Assembly: GCA_001464625.1 (NCBI GenBank)
Contig: LNFJ01000016.1
Location: 1 to 64,000 of the forward strand
Direction: 5' to 3'
Source of the DNA: Bacteroidia bacterium Ga0077558
Lineage (GTDB): Bacteria; Bacteroidota; Bacteroidia; Chitinophagales; Chitinophagaceae
Length of the DNA stretch: 64,000 nucleotides
Made by a program: the position numbers and the translations under genes. Below, piece by piece: positions 34,128 through 43,327 of this stretch. The first letter of the stretch is position 1. Every line of letters begins with the position of its first letter. The notes under the pieces are model-generated. The model had not been told where the DNA came from and searched no databases. It saw only the letters and a list, made by a program, of their open reading frames with translations.

Positions 34128-34728
34128 AATCTTCATCTGTCCATTGTACTCTTACTTTTCTCCTCATTAATTCTTTAAGGGGTTTGCCATCTTTATCGTA
34201 TTCTTTTACTGCAACAAAATAGAGGTATAACGGGGCATCCATATTTCGCATCTTCAGCACCTTATTGGTGGGAACATCATAAAATTGCTTAATAACCTTG
34301 GTGCAAACATTTCCTCTTTCAGCCATTCCAACAGCATGTTTATTGAAAGAATGCCACTCTGCAGAATCTTTATAAAACCAGTACGACCAGCCCGTTTCAC
34401 TGAGGTTAAGTTCTTTGTTGGTATTATTTTTATCCCCATCCCGAAGCTCTAAAAGATTAAGATATTCAAAGTCTCGTATAGGACTTGTTTCTGTAAAACG
34501 ATATACGGAATCCCTGATACTGGCAAAAACATATACACCTTCCACATTATTTAGCAGTATCTGGAATTTAAAGCCACTTCTTTTTAGCAGCAAGTTTGTT
34601 TCAAAATTATCAAGCCGACTCGATTCATCGTCTTGCACTACTCTTATAATAACATCTTGATCCTGTGCCTGTGCAAGTGCAGGTAATAAAAATGACAGGA
34701 AAACAATTTTTTTTAAAATGTTGGACAT
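34126..34728 (-). CDS. secreted hypothetical protein
   Basis: A 200-residue protein with a signal peptide (MSNILKKIVFLSFLLPALAQAQ) and a mature domain rich in aromatics and charged residues: DESSRLDNFETNLLLKRSGFKFQILLNNVEGVYVFASIRDSVYRF, then GWSYWFYKDSAEWHSFNKHAVGMAERGNVCTKVIKQFYDVP. I do not recognise a family. A TAGATTTG box lies 52 bases upstream of the start. Confidence 0.7.
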   Translation of the reverse strand: MSNILKKIVFLSFLLPALAQAQDQDVIIRVVQDDESSRLDNFETNLLLKRSGFKFQILLNNVEGVYVFASIRDSVYRFTETSPIRDFEYLNLLELRDGDKNNTNKELNLSETGWSYWFYKDSAEWHSFNKHAVGMAERGNVCTKVIKQFYDVPTNKVLKMRNMDAPLYLYFVAVKEYDKDGKPLKELMRRKVRVQWTDED

Positions 34729-34780
34729 TATGGGGTAGTTTTTATTGTGGGTTGCTTTCGCTCTGCCATTCTTCCTTTTA

Positions 34781-34788
34781 CAAATCTA
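34781..34788 (-). promoter_or_regulatory. -7 promoter box TAGATTTG
   Basis: Minus-strand TAGATTTG, exact TAnnTTTG match, 52 bases upstream of the ATG at 34728. Confidence 0.45.
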
Positions 34789-34849
34789 AACTTTATTAGG
34801 AAGAAATTAGAAACAGGTGTTTTAAGCAGTCAATAAGTGCTTAAAAAAC

Positions 34850-34874
34850 AAAACCGCCCAATAAGGACGGTTTT
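34850..34874 (-). terminator. intrinsic terminator after the T9SS cargo gene
   Basis: Stem AAAACCG with an inner CC/GG pair and its complement; on the minus strand it is followed by GTTTTTT. It lies 22 bases beyond the T9SS gene stop at 34897. Confidence 0.75.
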
Positions 34875-34896
34875 ATCAGTAGAAAGTTGCGGTAGC

Positions 34897-35886
34897 TTAA
34901 ATTTTAATATAGCGGAGGTTAGTGTTTTCGCCTGTTATTTTATTAGTAAGGCTGATAACATATAAACCCGGTTTAAGAGTTGGTAATTGAGCCGAGTTGC
35001 TGGTTAGGTTCGATACATATAATGACATACCCGCTGCATTGCGAACAGTTATCGTTGTATTTTTAAAGTCAGTTATACCTTTGAAGTTTACAGTATTCCC
35101 GGTGTTGGGAACAGGGTAAATGTCCACTATGGCACTTCCTGTATATTTCGCAGTTCTTGTCATTGAATATTCAAATGTTCCGTCAATATCAATTTGTTTT
35201 AATCGGTAATAAGCAGTCCCTTTTAAAGGGTTATCATCAGTGACTTCATAATTTAATAACACAGATGAGTTACCGCCAGCTTTAATTGTTTTTATTGCCG
35301 ACCAGCTATTTCCATCCGCAGACCTTTCAACAATAAAATTATCACTGTTAATTTCTGAAGAAGTTGACCAGGTAAGTCTCACTTTTTCTTTTAAAGATTC
35401 AGCATCAAAGCTTACTAACTTAACTGGTAAAGGGCTATTGCTTACGCCATAAGTAACAATGCGGGAGTTAATACCAGGCCCATGAATTTCAATATTAATA
35501 ATATTACAATTAAGCAAAGCAAGAGTAGCTGTACTACAATCGCTAACTCCTCTCCAAACATTTGATCGGCTAGTCACAGTGCCAGCAGACTGGTTATTTG
35601 GAAGGTCGAAGAAGTGTGAAGAAGAACCACAACCTAATGTACCCTGTAAGGTGTACAAGGACGAAGGAATATTGGTGCCGCTAAAAGTAACAGAATAGTC
35701 AAACCTAACATTGTAATTAAATCCATTAACACAAGTGTTGCTTGTTGGAACTATTGCTTTTGGAATAACAACGATATTAACTGAATAGCCAGTAGTGGAA
35801 ACAACAGTAATTTGGGAAAAAACGGAAGTGTTACTTAAAAATGCGAACACTAAAATACATGCAAATAAGGGTAGAGTTTTTTTCAT
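34897..35886 (-). CDS. T9SS cargo protein with C-terminal sorting domain
   Basis: A 329-residue secreted protein with a signal peptide MKKTLPLFACILVFAFLSNTSVFS, a Cys-containing beta-rich head and a fibronectin-like/Por-type linker: LPVKLVSFDAESLKEKVRLTWSTSSEINSDNFIVERSADGNSWSAIKTIKAGGNSS. The C-terminal sorting signal ends SAIVDIYPVPNTGNTVNFKGITDFKNTTITVRNAAGMSLYVSNLTSNSAQLPTLKPGLYVISLTNKITGENTNLRYIKI, a type A T9SS domain. It would be exported by the type IX system and anchored to the surface. Terminator at 34850. Confidence 0.9.
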   Translation of the reverse strand: MKKTLPLFACILVFAFLSNTSVFSQITVVSTTGYSVNIVVIPKAIVPTSNTCVNGFNYNVRFDYSVTFSGTNIPSSLYTLQGTLGCGSSSHFFDLPNNQSAGTVTSRSNVWRGVSDCSTATLALLNCNIINIEIHGPGINSRIVTYGVSNSPLPVKLVSFDAESLKEKVRLTWSTSSEINSDNFIVERSADGNSWSAIKTIKAGGNSSVLLNYEVTDDNPLKGTAYYRLKQIDIDGTFEYSMTRTAKYTGSAIVDIYPVPNTGNTVNFKGITDFKNTTITVRNAAGMSLYVSNLTSNSAQLPTLKPGLYVISLTNKITGENTNLRYIKI

Positions 35887-36238
35887 TGGGTTGAATTGAA
35901 GTGCAAAGGTGTACGGAAAATACGGTAAAAACAATAGTAAAAATACTTATGACTCAATGTTTCTTTTATGCTCTTAATATATTAAAAAAGAAGCTATTGG
36001 AATGATGATTCGTAAATAAACGAATATGGAATTTTTATAAACTAAGGGTATTTCACTAGACTTTCTGTACTAATGTTATAGTATCATTACAAGCCCAAAA
36101 AGAAAAAGTCTCATTTTTTTCTTTAAGAAATACGTACCACCCGGCAGGTAATGTTTCTAGTTTAATTTACCCGGCAAAATTCTTTTTATCTTTTTGTTAG
36201 AGCAACTTCTTTCTACATTTATCTTTAAAACTTTTGAC
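35887..36238. other. intergenic stretch between divergent genes
   Basis: 352 bases between the T9SS cargo gene and the 121-aa gene. On the minus strand at 36166..36056 there is a 36-codon open fragment with coding-like composition, KLETLPAGWYVFLKEKNETFSFWACNDTITLVQKV, but with a stop before it and no start codon. It may be a decayed gene. No exact promoter box seen. Confidence 0.35.
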
Positions 36239-36604
36239 ATGAAAACCTTAGTTCTTGCATTCATTATCACTCTTACATCAGCAGTTGCCTCAGCGCAAGC
36301 TGATACTACTAAAATTGAACAATATTGTACGGTAGTAGCCACACCCAGACTACTCAGTTCCCGGGTTACTATTGATATCGATTATGGCGAAAGAAGAAGT
36401 ATTTGGAAAGATAACCGTGTAAAAGATGAAGAAGGGAGGGCAAAGAAGTTTAATTCTATCATCGATGCTTTAAATTTTATGGGCAATAATGGTTGGTCTT
36501 TGGTAAATGCATTTCCCGTTACAACCGGTAATAATACTTTTGTGTACCACTATGTATTCAGAAAATTCTTTTTAAAATCAGAGGCAGTTGATACAGATAA
36601 TTAA
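36239..36604 (+). CDS. secreted hypothetical protein
   Basis: A 121-residue protein from ATG 36239 with signal peptide MKTLVLAFIITLTSAVASAQ. The mature part contains TKIEQYCTVVATPRLLSSRVTIDIDYGERRSIWKDNRVKDEEGRAKKFNSIIDALNFMGNNGWSLVNAFPVTTGNNTFVYHYVFRKFF; the NGWSLVNAFPVTTGN segment recurs in small Bacteroidota periplasmic proteins of unknown function. Single gene; a TATCTTTA box lies in the leader. Confidence 0.75.
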   Translation: MKTLVLAFIITLTSAVASAQADTTKIEQYCTVVATPRLLSSRVTIDIDYGERRSIWKDNRVKDEEGRAKKFNSIIDALNFMGNNGWSLVNAFPVTTGNNTFVYHYVFRKFFLKSEAVDTDN

Positions 36605-36694
36605 TCCTACCCGTAGCCGCTATTTTAAATTTTATAGTTTACCGTTTCCCATTTACATTTGCACCCTCCCGAAGCAGTTTGGGACTACCAGGAT

Positions 36695-36778
36695 GCCCGG
36701 GTGGCGGAATTGGTAGACGCAGCAGACTCAAAATCTGCCGTTCGCAAGGATGTGAAGGTTCGATTCCTTTCCCGGGCA
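36695..36778 (+). tRNA. tRNA-Leu (anticodon CAA)
   Basis: Cloverleaf of 84 bases: acceptor GCCCGGG (36695..36701) pairs with CCCGGGC (36771..36777), discriminator A36778. The anticodon loop CTCAAAA gives anticodon CAA. A long variable arm and the GGTTCGATTCC T-arm agree with tRNA-Leu. CCA is not encoded. A strong terminator follows at once. Confidence 0.96.
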
Positions 36779-36780
36779 CT

Positions 36781-36813
36781 AAAAAAGACAACTTAATTGA
36801 GTTGTCTTTTTTT
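36781..36813 (+). terminator. intrinsic terminator of the tRNA gene
   Basis: 13-bp stem (AAAAAAGACAACT and complement), loop TAATTG, then a run of seven T, right behind tRNA-Leu. Confidence 0.85.
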
Positions 36814-36925
36814 ATGTGGTATAACAATCAATTAGTGCTTACCCTGCATTTGGACAATTTCCCGAATGGGTTTATCTTCCTATGAAGCAATAGAAAAGCA
36901 ACTTCAATTAAAAATTTTTCAAAAA

Positions 36926-38092
36926 ATGTTGATGCACCAAACAATGAGATGGTTCGGGCCGAATGACCCGGTAAGTTTATCAGATATACGACAAGCAGGC
37001 TGCGAAGGGGTGGTAACGGCATTGCATCATATTCCTGTTGGCGAAATATGGACAGTCGAGGAGATCAACAAACGAAAAAATGTAATTGAAGAAGCGGGGA
37101 TGACATGGACAGTGATAGAAAGTTTGCCGGTAAGCGAAGACATAAAAAAGCAATTGGGCAATTACCAGGTTCATATTGGAAACTATAAAGAGAGTTTGCG
37201 AAACGTTGCCGCCTGCGGTTTAAAAGTGGTGACCTACAATTTTATGCCGATACTGGATTGGATGCGGACAGATGTATCGTACACCATGCCGGATGGAAGC
37301 AAAGCTTTGTATTTTGAACGTTCTGCTTTTATTGCATTCGACCTATTTATATTAAAAAGACCTGGTGCCGAAAATGATTATACAGAAGAAGAAATAAGAA
37401 AAGCAAAATTTCGGTTTGATAGAATGACAGACGACGAGGAAGAAAACTTGTATAGAAATGCTTTACTTGGATTGCCTGGAAGTGAAGAACGATTTACCGA
37501 AGCACAAATATTGGCGGCTTTAAAAACGTATGAAGGGATTGATGCAGCTAAACTAAAGCAGCATTTGTTTTATTTTTTGCAGCAAGTCGTGCCGGTAGCA
37601 GAAGAGTGTGGGTTAAAAATGGCTATCCACCCGGACGATCCGCCTTATGGTATATTGGGCTTACCCAGAATTGTAAGTACAGAACAGGATGCTGCAGATC
37701 TATTAAATGCCGTTCCCTCTTCGGCCAATGGATTATGTTTCTGCACCGGTTCTTATGGAGCCAGGGCAGATAATGATATCATAAAAATGTTGCAACGATT
37801 TGGCGATCATGTTCACTTTCTTCACCTGCGCAATACAAAAAGAGATGCGGAAGGAAATTTTTATGAAGCCGATCATTTAGCTGGTGATACAGATATGTAT
37901 GAAGTGATAAAAGAAATAGTATTGATACAAAGAAGACGAAATATTTCTATTCCTATGCGACCCGATCATGGTCACCAGATGCTGGATGATCTAAAAAAGA
38001 AAACCTATCCCGGATACTCGGCTATAGGAAGATTGAGGGGACTTGCAGAATTAAGAGGCGTAGAGTATGCGCTGAATAAAAGTTTATCATAG
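36926..38092 (+). CDS. uxuA: mannonate dehydratase
   Basis: A 388-residue enzyme matching Uxu[49 protein letters not shown] at the start, [20 protein letters not shown], and the metal-site region [21 protein letters not shown] with later [24 protein letters not shown] and [12 protein letters not shown]. It dehydrates D-mannonate to 2-keto-3-deoxygluconate in glucuronate breakdown. I start at ATG 36926 because the family's N-terminus aligns there; an in-frame ATG at 36866 would add 20 atypical residues. It is isolated from other uronate genes here. Confidence 0.93.
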   Translation: MLMHQTMRWFGPNDPVSLSDIRQAGCEGVVTALHHIPVGEIWTVEEINKRKNVIEEAGMTWTVIESLPVSEDIKKQLGNYQVHIGNYKESLRNVAACGLKVVTYNFMPILDWMRTDVSYTMPDGSKALYFERSAFIAFDLFILKRPGAENDYTEEEIRKAKFRFDRMTDDEEENLYRNALLGLPGSEERFTEAQILAALKTYEGIDAAKLKQHLFYFLQQVVPVAEECGLKMAIHPDDPPYGILGLPRIVSTEQDAADLLNAVPSSANGLCFCTGSYGARADNDIIKMLQRFGDHVHFLHLRNTKRDAEGNFYEADHLAGDTDMYEVIKEIVLIQRRRNISIPMRPDHGHQMLDDLKKKTYPGYSAIGRLRGLAELRGVEYALNKSLS

Positions 38093-38131
38093 CGTTTGAT
38101 GCACTGATAAGTTCATCCCCAAGGAAATAAT

Positions 38132-38632
38132 TTATTTTAATTCTCGCATAAGTCTGTCCAGGTATTTCTTTTTGTAATAGTATTCTTTTACTTGCAACAA
38201 CTCTTTTTCGTAACTAACACCGTCTTTATAATTCTCAATAACTTCTTTAACAGGAGCATATATTTCGTTTTCAAGATTGGTGATCGAAAATTTAATTTCC
38301 TCCAACTGGCCTGGCTCATCCGAGTCCATTAATAGTTCATTTATTTCCATTACTTCCATCAAAAAAGAAGGAGGGAGGTCGTATTTTTCTTCTTCTTCCA
38401 ACAAGCCCTTTTGCTGCAATACATATTTAATAGTGGCATCGGTGCTTTGAAATGTTTTCCAGGCTTTATTCAATAAAGCAGCTTTCTCTAATGCCTCGGC
38501 CTGTACTTCGTCAGATTCGTTGGCAAAATAGTCCGGGTGAAATTGCTTGCTTAATGCAAAAAATTTTTTTGACAGGGTAGCTGTGTCCACTTTTAATTGC
38601 AAGGGTATTTCAAACAATTCAAAATAATTCAT
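38132..38632 (-). CDS. hscB: Fe-S cluster co-chaperone HscB
   Basis: A 166-residue J-protein. The J domain has MNYFELFEIPLQLKVDTATLSKKFFALSKQFHPDYFANESDEVQAEALEKAALLNKAWKTF with HPD at 32-34, and the C-terminal three-helix HscB domain (PPSFLMEVMEINELL ... LEEIKF) that binds IscU follows. It delivers IscU to HscA for cluster transfer. A TAGCTTTG box is 17 bases before the start. Confidence 0.9.
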   Translation of the reverse strand: MNYFELFEIPLQLKVDTATLSKKFFALSKQFHPDYFANESDEVQAEALEKAALLNKAWKTFQSTDATIKYVLQQKGLLEEEEKYDLPPSFLMEVMEINELLMDSDEPGQLEEIKFSITNLENEIYAPVKEVIENYKDGVSYEKELLQVKEYYYKKKYLDRLMRELK

Positions 38633-38649
38633 GTAAGCTTTTTACCGAA

Positions 38650-38657
38650 CAAAGCTA
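38650..38657 (-). promoter_or_regulatory. -7 promoter box TAGCTTTG for hscB
   Basis: Minus-strand TAGCTTTG, exact TAnnTTTG match, 17 bases before the ATG at 38632. Confidence 0.5.
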
Positions 38658-38797
38658 CGGATTAAGAAGGGAGGCGATATGGATATGTATCTTTTCTAAT
38701 TCAGTTTGTTTTCAATAGATTTTAACGGCAACTTTGCCAGATTGGTTATTGCCAATGCAAAATTTTTAATTCAGTATAGCTAACGATAAATGCTTGC

Positions 38798-40003
38798 ATG
38801 ATGAAAATTGGATTAATAAGAGAAGGCAAAACTCCTGCGGATAACAGGGTAGCTTTGACTCCTTCGCAATGCAAATGGATCGAAAAGAATGCTCCGCAAA
38901 TTCAAGTGGTGGTTCAAACTTCTGAAAGCCGTTGTTTTTCAGATAAGGAATACTTGTCAGCCGGGGCTGAGGTTAAAGAAGATCTTTCAGATTGCGATAT
39001 ATTATTTGGTATAAAAGAAGTACCGGTTGACCAGCTTATTCCAAACAAAACCTATCTATTTTTCTCCCATACCAAAAAGAAACAACCACATAATCAGAAA
39101 TTGTTGCGGGCCATTCTCGATAAGAATATTACACTTATTGATTATGAGTGCCTGGAGCATGAAGATGGCCAACGCATTATCGGGTTTGGTTTTTTTGCCG
39201 GCATTGTAGGGGCACATAATGGCATGATGGCCTATGGGGACAGAACCGGATTGTTTAAATTAGACAGAGTTTATAAGCAACGCAGTTTCAGAGATTTGAT
39301 TCATAATTATTTTGGACTAAGGTTGCCCAATGTAAAGATCGCTGTTACCGGATCTGGTAGAGTGGCGCATGGTATTTTAGAGATCATGAACCTTATGGGC
39401 ATACATGAAGTTGAACCGGATGATTACCTTATTCGTCGTTTTTCGTACCCGGTTTACACACAATTGAAAGGAGCCGAATTGTATCGCCACAAAGAAACCG
39501 GCCACTATTCCCGCATGGAATTTCATGAGCATCCCGAAAAATATGAATGCAAGTTTTTGCCCTACGCTGCTCAAACGGATATATTATTGAACGGTGTTTA
39601 TTGGGATAAGAATGTTCCCCGGCTTTTTGAAAAGCCAGATGTAAAGGCGGATAATTTTATCATACAAACCATTGCCGATATAACCGATGATGCAGATGGT
39701 TCGGTGCCTATTAATGTTGGTGACCAAACTATTGAAGACCCGGTTTATGGGATTGATAAAGCTACTCTAGAAAAGACGGCTGCTTATTTACCCAACTCAA
39801 TTGATATAATGGCGGTTGGAAATTTACCGAACGAGTTGCCGAGAGATGCAAGTCGCTATTTTGGTGAACAATTGATAAAGCATGTGTTAGAAGACTTACT
39901 TGGAAAAGGTTCTGAAGTAATAAATCGGGCTACAATGGCAAAGGAGGGACGGTTGACAAATGAGTTTGAATATTTGAAGGAATACGCTGAAGGCAAGTTG
40001 TAA
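38798..40003 (+). CDS. saccharopine dehydrogenase-like / alanine dehydrogenase-PNT family protein
   Basis: A 401-residue NAD(P)-linked dehydrogenase. The N-terminal AlaDh/PNT-type domain shows MKIGLIREGKTPADNRVALTPSQCKWIEKNAPQIQVVVQTSESRCFSDKEYLSAGAEV, and a Rossmann motif follows in PNVKIAVTGSGRVAHGILEIMNLMG. Later blocks (DITDDADGSVPINVGDQTIEDPVYGIDKATLEK) resemble fungal-type saccharopine dehydrogenase (LYS1) as found in Bacteroidota, which forms lysine. The substrate is inferred by family only. Two adjacent Met start the gene. Confidence 0.82.
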   Translation: MMKIGLIREGKTPADNRVALTPSQCKWIEKNAPQIQVVVQTSESRCFSDKEYLSAGAEVKEDLSDCDILFGIKEVPVDQLIPNKTYLFFSHTKKKQPHNQKLLRAILDKNITLIDYECLEHEDGQRIIGFGFFAGIVGAHNGMMAYGDRTGLFKLDRVYKQRSFRDLIHNYFGLRLPNVKIAVTGSGRVAHGILEIMNLMGIHEVEPDDYLIRRFSYPVYTQLKGAELYRHKETGHYSRMEFHEHPEKYECKFLPYAAQTDILLNGVYWDKNVPRLFEKPDVKADNFIIQTIADITDDADGSVPINVGDQTIEDPVYGIDKATLEKTAAYLPNSIDIMAVGNLPNELPRDASRYFGEQLIKHVLEDLLGKGSEVINRATMAKEGRLTNEFEYLKEYAEGKL

Positions 40004-40044
40004 AATAAACACAGAGCTTAGGAGATTAAGAGTTGCACAGAGGG

Positions 40045-40776
40045 TTACAAGTACAGGTAGTAGTCTTTCAGTAATTCTGTAAATGTCGTAGTGTATTTAT
40101 CGCCTTCGTCCTTAATTGATATCTCATCAATTATTGTTTCGGCCAGGGCATCATTTTGCAACCTTCCCATCAGCATCATTCTAAAATAGCCATGGTTTAC
40201 CGACTGTTTTAATAAAGTTATTTGCTGAATAGCCAGTTCATGTTCTGTAAACAATTTTCGGATTTCTTCATTCCTTTTAAATGGGAGTAAAAGAAAAAAG
40301 ACACCATCATCGGCTAGGTTGTTTTTGATTATGCTGAGTAGTTGCGGAAGCAATAAACCATCATCATGATGGGCAATATTTTTAGTTGAATCAGCTCCTT
40401 TTAATTCCATTTCATAAAAAGGCGGATTGCTGACAATCAAATCATAACGAACGATATTTAAAAATTCAATAGCATCGGCATGATGGATAGTTATCCGTTC
40501 CTTCCATGGCGATGCCGCTACATTTTCCTTTGCTTGCAAAACGGCCTTTTCATCAATCTCCAGGGCATCAATATGGAAGCTATTTTGCTGCGCCAGCATC
40601 AACGACAACAAGCCTGTACCTGCTCCAATATCAAGACAATTATCAACCCCCGCCTCAAGACTCCCGACTCTTTTTGCCACCCAGGCTCCAAACAGGCAAC
40701 TATCCGTCGTCACTTTCATAGCACATTGATCCTGGTGAATGGTGAACTGTTTGAACTGAAAATGAGAATTGGCCAT
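40045..40776 (-). CDS. trmN6: tRNA1(Val) (adenine37-N6)-methyltransferase
   Basis: A 243-residue Rossmann methyltransferase. SAM-binding motif CLDIGAGTGLLSLMLAQQ (about 48-65) and the adenine-N6 catalytic motif NPPFYE (SNPPFYEMEL, about 116-125) identify the TrmN6/YfiC group, which methylates A37 of tRNA-Val. The N-terminal FQFKQFTIHQDQCAMKVTTDSCLFGAWV is the family's usual opening. It lies 80 bases downstream of tsaD on the same strand; both modify tRNA. Confidence 0.88.
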   Translation of the reverse strand: MANSHFQFKQFTIHQDQCAMKVTTDSCLFGAWVAKRVGSLEAGVDNCLDIGAGTGLLSLMLAQQNSFHIDALEIDEKAVLQAKENVAASPWKERITIHHADAIEFLNIVRYDLIVSNPPFYEMELKGADSTKNIAHHDDGLLLPQLLSIIKNNLADDGVFFLLLPFKRNEEIRKLFTEHELAIQQITLLKQSVNHGYFRMMLMGRLQNDALAETIIDEISIKDEGDKYTTTFTELLKDYYLYL

Positions 40777-40856
40777 CGCCGGTTTTTATTTAAAAAAATT
40801 GAATTTATGAATCGGAATGAAATCTTGCTGCGAGAAGCGAAAAACTTGAAGCCTCT

Positions 40857-41900
40857 TTACCATTCTGCCCTTGCAGTAGAACCGACAGATAAATCAGCAA
40901 ATTGCCCGGCCAGGAATTTATAATACCCGGTAATAGCGATCATGCCTGCATTGTCCGTACAATATTGAAAGGCCGGAATAAAGGTTTGCCAGCCATATTT
41001 CTTTCCGGCTTCTTCGAATGCTTTTCGCAAGCCACTGTTGGCGGAAACACCACCAGCCAAACAAATATTTGTGATGCCGGTTAGTATTGATGCTTTTTTT
41101 AATTTATTGATCAGGATGGTAACGATCCGGTATTGAATGGATGCACAGATGTCGGCCAGGTTATTGGCAATAAATTCTTTTTTCTCTTCTTCGGTAGCCG
41201 TAAATTCTTCTTTAAACAAATTGCTTTTGCCGGCATTTTGTAAAAAATATAGTATAGAAGTTTTTAATCCGCTGAAGCTAAAATTGAGTTCGGGTATTTG
41301 TGGCTCCGGAAATTTGAATCTGGTGGGGTCCCCATCTTTTGCATACTTATCGATTAGCGGTCCACCGGGGTAGGGAAGTCCCAACAGCTTTGCCGATTTA
41401 TCGAATGCTTCGCCTGCCGCATCGTCAATGGTTTCACCGATTACTTTCATGTTGGTTGGCGATTCGCATACTACAATTTGAGTGTGCCCGCCACTTACGG
41501 TCAAACATAGAAAAGGAAAAGATGGTTTTGGATCTGCAATTAAGTTGGCCAACACATGCGCCTGCATATGATGTACCGCCATCAGGGGTTTGTTTAATGA
41601 TAAGGCCAGTGATTTTGCAAATTGCCCACCTACAAGCAACGAGCCAATTAAACCCGGAGCTTGAGTAAAAGCAATAGCATCGATATCTTTCAGTTCACAA
41701 TTTGCTTCTTTAATAGCCGCATCAATTACCGGAACTATGTTTTGCATATGTGCCCTCGATGCTAGCTCAGGAACAACACCGCCATATTTTTCATGCACCG
41801 TTTGATTAGCTATATAGTTGGAAAGGATTTTTCCATCTACACAAATAGAAGCCGATGTTTCATCGCAAGAAGACTCTATGGCTAAAATGGTAACTGACAT
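40857..41900 (-). CDS. tsaD: tRNA N6-threonylcarbamoyladenosine transferase TsaD
   Basis: A 347-residue enzyme of the TsaD/Kae1 ASKHA superfamily. The N-terminal signature ILAIESSCDETSASI, the metal-binding HHMQAH (MAVHHMQAHVLA), and the later VSGGHTQIV and GGVSANSGLRKAF nucleotide-binding segments are present. With TsaB, TsaC and TsaE it transfers the threonylcarbamoyl group to A37 of ANN-decoding tRNAs. None of the partners are nearby in this window. Confidence 0.96.
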   Translation of the reverse strand: MSVTILAIESSCDETSASICVDGKILSNYIANQTVHEKYGGVVPELASRAHMQNIVPVIDAAIKEANCELKDIDAIAFTQAPGLIGSLLVGGQFAKSLALSLNKPLMAVHHMQAHVLANLIADPKPSFPFLCLTVSGGHTQIVVCESPTNMKVIGETIDDAAGEAFDKSAKLLGLPYPGGPLIDKYAKDGDPTRFKFPEPQIPELNFSFSGLKTSILYFLQNAGKSNLFKEEFTATEEEKKEFIANNLADICASIQYRIVTILINKLKKASILTGITNICLAGGVSANSGLRKAFEEAGKKYGWQTFIPAFQYCTDNAGMIAITGYYKFLAGQFADLSVGSTARAEW

Positions 41901-41978
41901 TTAATCGGTATATATTTTCGATGAATAATTTGTTCCGCAAAAATATTCAATATTCAATTTTCAATTACTGTGTTTAAT

Positions 41979-43235
41979 TTATTTACTTCTGATAGCGGCT
42001 ACCGGGTCCATTCTTGCAGCTTGCCGTGCAGGAATAAAACCTGCCACTACTCCAACCACGATGCAAATGACAATTGCTAACACCATGTTGGTAGTAGAAA
42101 TATATACAGGAAAATCTAATGCTCCCGTTAGTAATTGTGTGAGAAGAAAAACTAATAATAACCCGATCAGCCCGCCAATGATGCAGAGGAATGCAGATTC
42201 TAATAAAAACTCGGCGAGTATAACACGGCTCTTTGCACCAACTGCTTTTTTTAGTCCAATTTGCCCTGTCCGTTCTCGTACCGTGACAAACATAATATTG
42301 GCTACACCAAACATCCCTACTATCAATGATAAAGCTGCAATAGCCCAGCCACCAATATTTAAACTAACAAATGCAGAACTGATAGCATTGCTGAAATCAT
42401 TGATATCATTGAGTGCAAAATCTTCTTCTTTAACCGGGGTTAATTTATGAATGGCCCGCATAGTTCCGGTTAATTCATCTTTCAAGGCCTTACTGGTTAT
42501 ATTGTCATGTCCCTGCACCATTATTATCGGGTCTGCTCTTCTTTCATTCATCACCGAACGGGCAAAGCGATAAGGAAGAATTATACTTTGATCAAAATCC
42601 CATCCACCAATCATTTGTCGTCCTTGCTTTTTTATTACCCCGGCAATCAATACTTTTTTACCCCTCAGGGTAACCTGTTTATCAATGGCAAGTGATGCTT
42701 GTCCAAATAATTTTTCTGCTACATCATTACCAATAACTGTGATACTATTCCCGTTATCAAACTCGGCAGCTGATAAGTAACGACCGTACACTATTTCCAG
42801 GGGTTGAATAAAAGAGAAATCTTCGCTGATACCATACATATTCACTTTTGATAAAATACTTCCGTTGTACTCTACCTGGTCGTTTACCCGAATACGGAAG
42901 GCCGCATATTTGGCACTGGCAGTTCTTTCTTTTATATGTTTTACTTCTTCATACTTTGGTAACGGCCTGTTGGTATATTTCCACCAGGGATATTCAGATC
43001 CGGAGCCAGCGGTGTAATCCCATTTATCTATATAAATGGTATTAGTGCCCAGCGATTGCACTTCGTTTTGAATGTTTCTTTCAAGACTACCCACTACGGC
43101 CAGCACACCAATTATGCAGAAGATACCTATCGTAATACCAAACAGCGAAAGGAAAGTGCGGAGTTTATTCTTCCACAATTCCTGCAAAGCCATTTTAAAG
43201 CTGCTAGTTATTATTTCTATGGAACGGCGGAGCAT
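41979..43235 (-). CDS. MacB-like ABC transporter permease
   Basis: A 418-residue permease of the FtsX/MacB fold: N-terminal helix KLRTFLSLFGITIGIFCIIGVLAVV, a periplasmic MacB-PCD domain (about 60-270), three C-terminal helices and the closing FIPARQAARMDPVAAIRSK. Unlike the operon at 4.7-7.8 kb it has neither ATPase nor fusion protein next to it. I take ATG 43235; a TTG six bases upstream would overlap the TACATTTG box, which ends 3 bases before the ATG. Confidence 0.9.
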   Translation of the reverse strand: MLRRSIEIITSSFKMALQELWKNKLRTFLSLFGITIGIFCIIGVLAVVGSLERNIQNEVQSLGTNTIYIDKWDYTAGSGSEYPWWKYTNRPLPKYEEVKHIKERTASAKYAAFRIRVNDQVEYNGSILSKVNMYGISEDFSFIQPLEIVYGRYLSAAEFDNGNSITVIGNDVAEKLFGQASLAIDKQVTLRGKKVLIAGVIKKQGRQMIGGWDFDQSIILPYRFARSVMNERRADPIIMVQGHDNITSKALKDELTGTMRAIHKLTPVKEEDFALNDINDFSNAISSAFVSLNIGGWAIAALSLIVGMFGVANIMFVTVRERTGQIGLKKAVGAKSRVILAEFLLESAFLCIIGGLIGLLLVFLLTQLLTGALDFPVYISTTNMVLAIVICIVVGVVAGFIPARQAARMDPVAAIRSK

Positions 43236-43238
43236 CTG

Positions 43239-43246
43239 CAAATGTA
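43239..43246 (-). promoter_or_regulatory. -7 promoter box TACATTTG, probable leaderless start
   Basis: Minus-strand TACATTTG, three bases before the permease ATG at 43235. Confidence 0.45.
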
Positions 43247-43327
43247 CTTGTATTAAAGAGAAAGAAAATGAGCGGCCTATTGGGAAGGTTTTCTAATTAA
43301 TTTATCTTTCGGGTTCATTCTATTACT

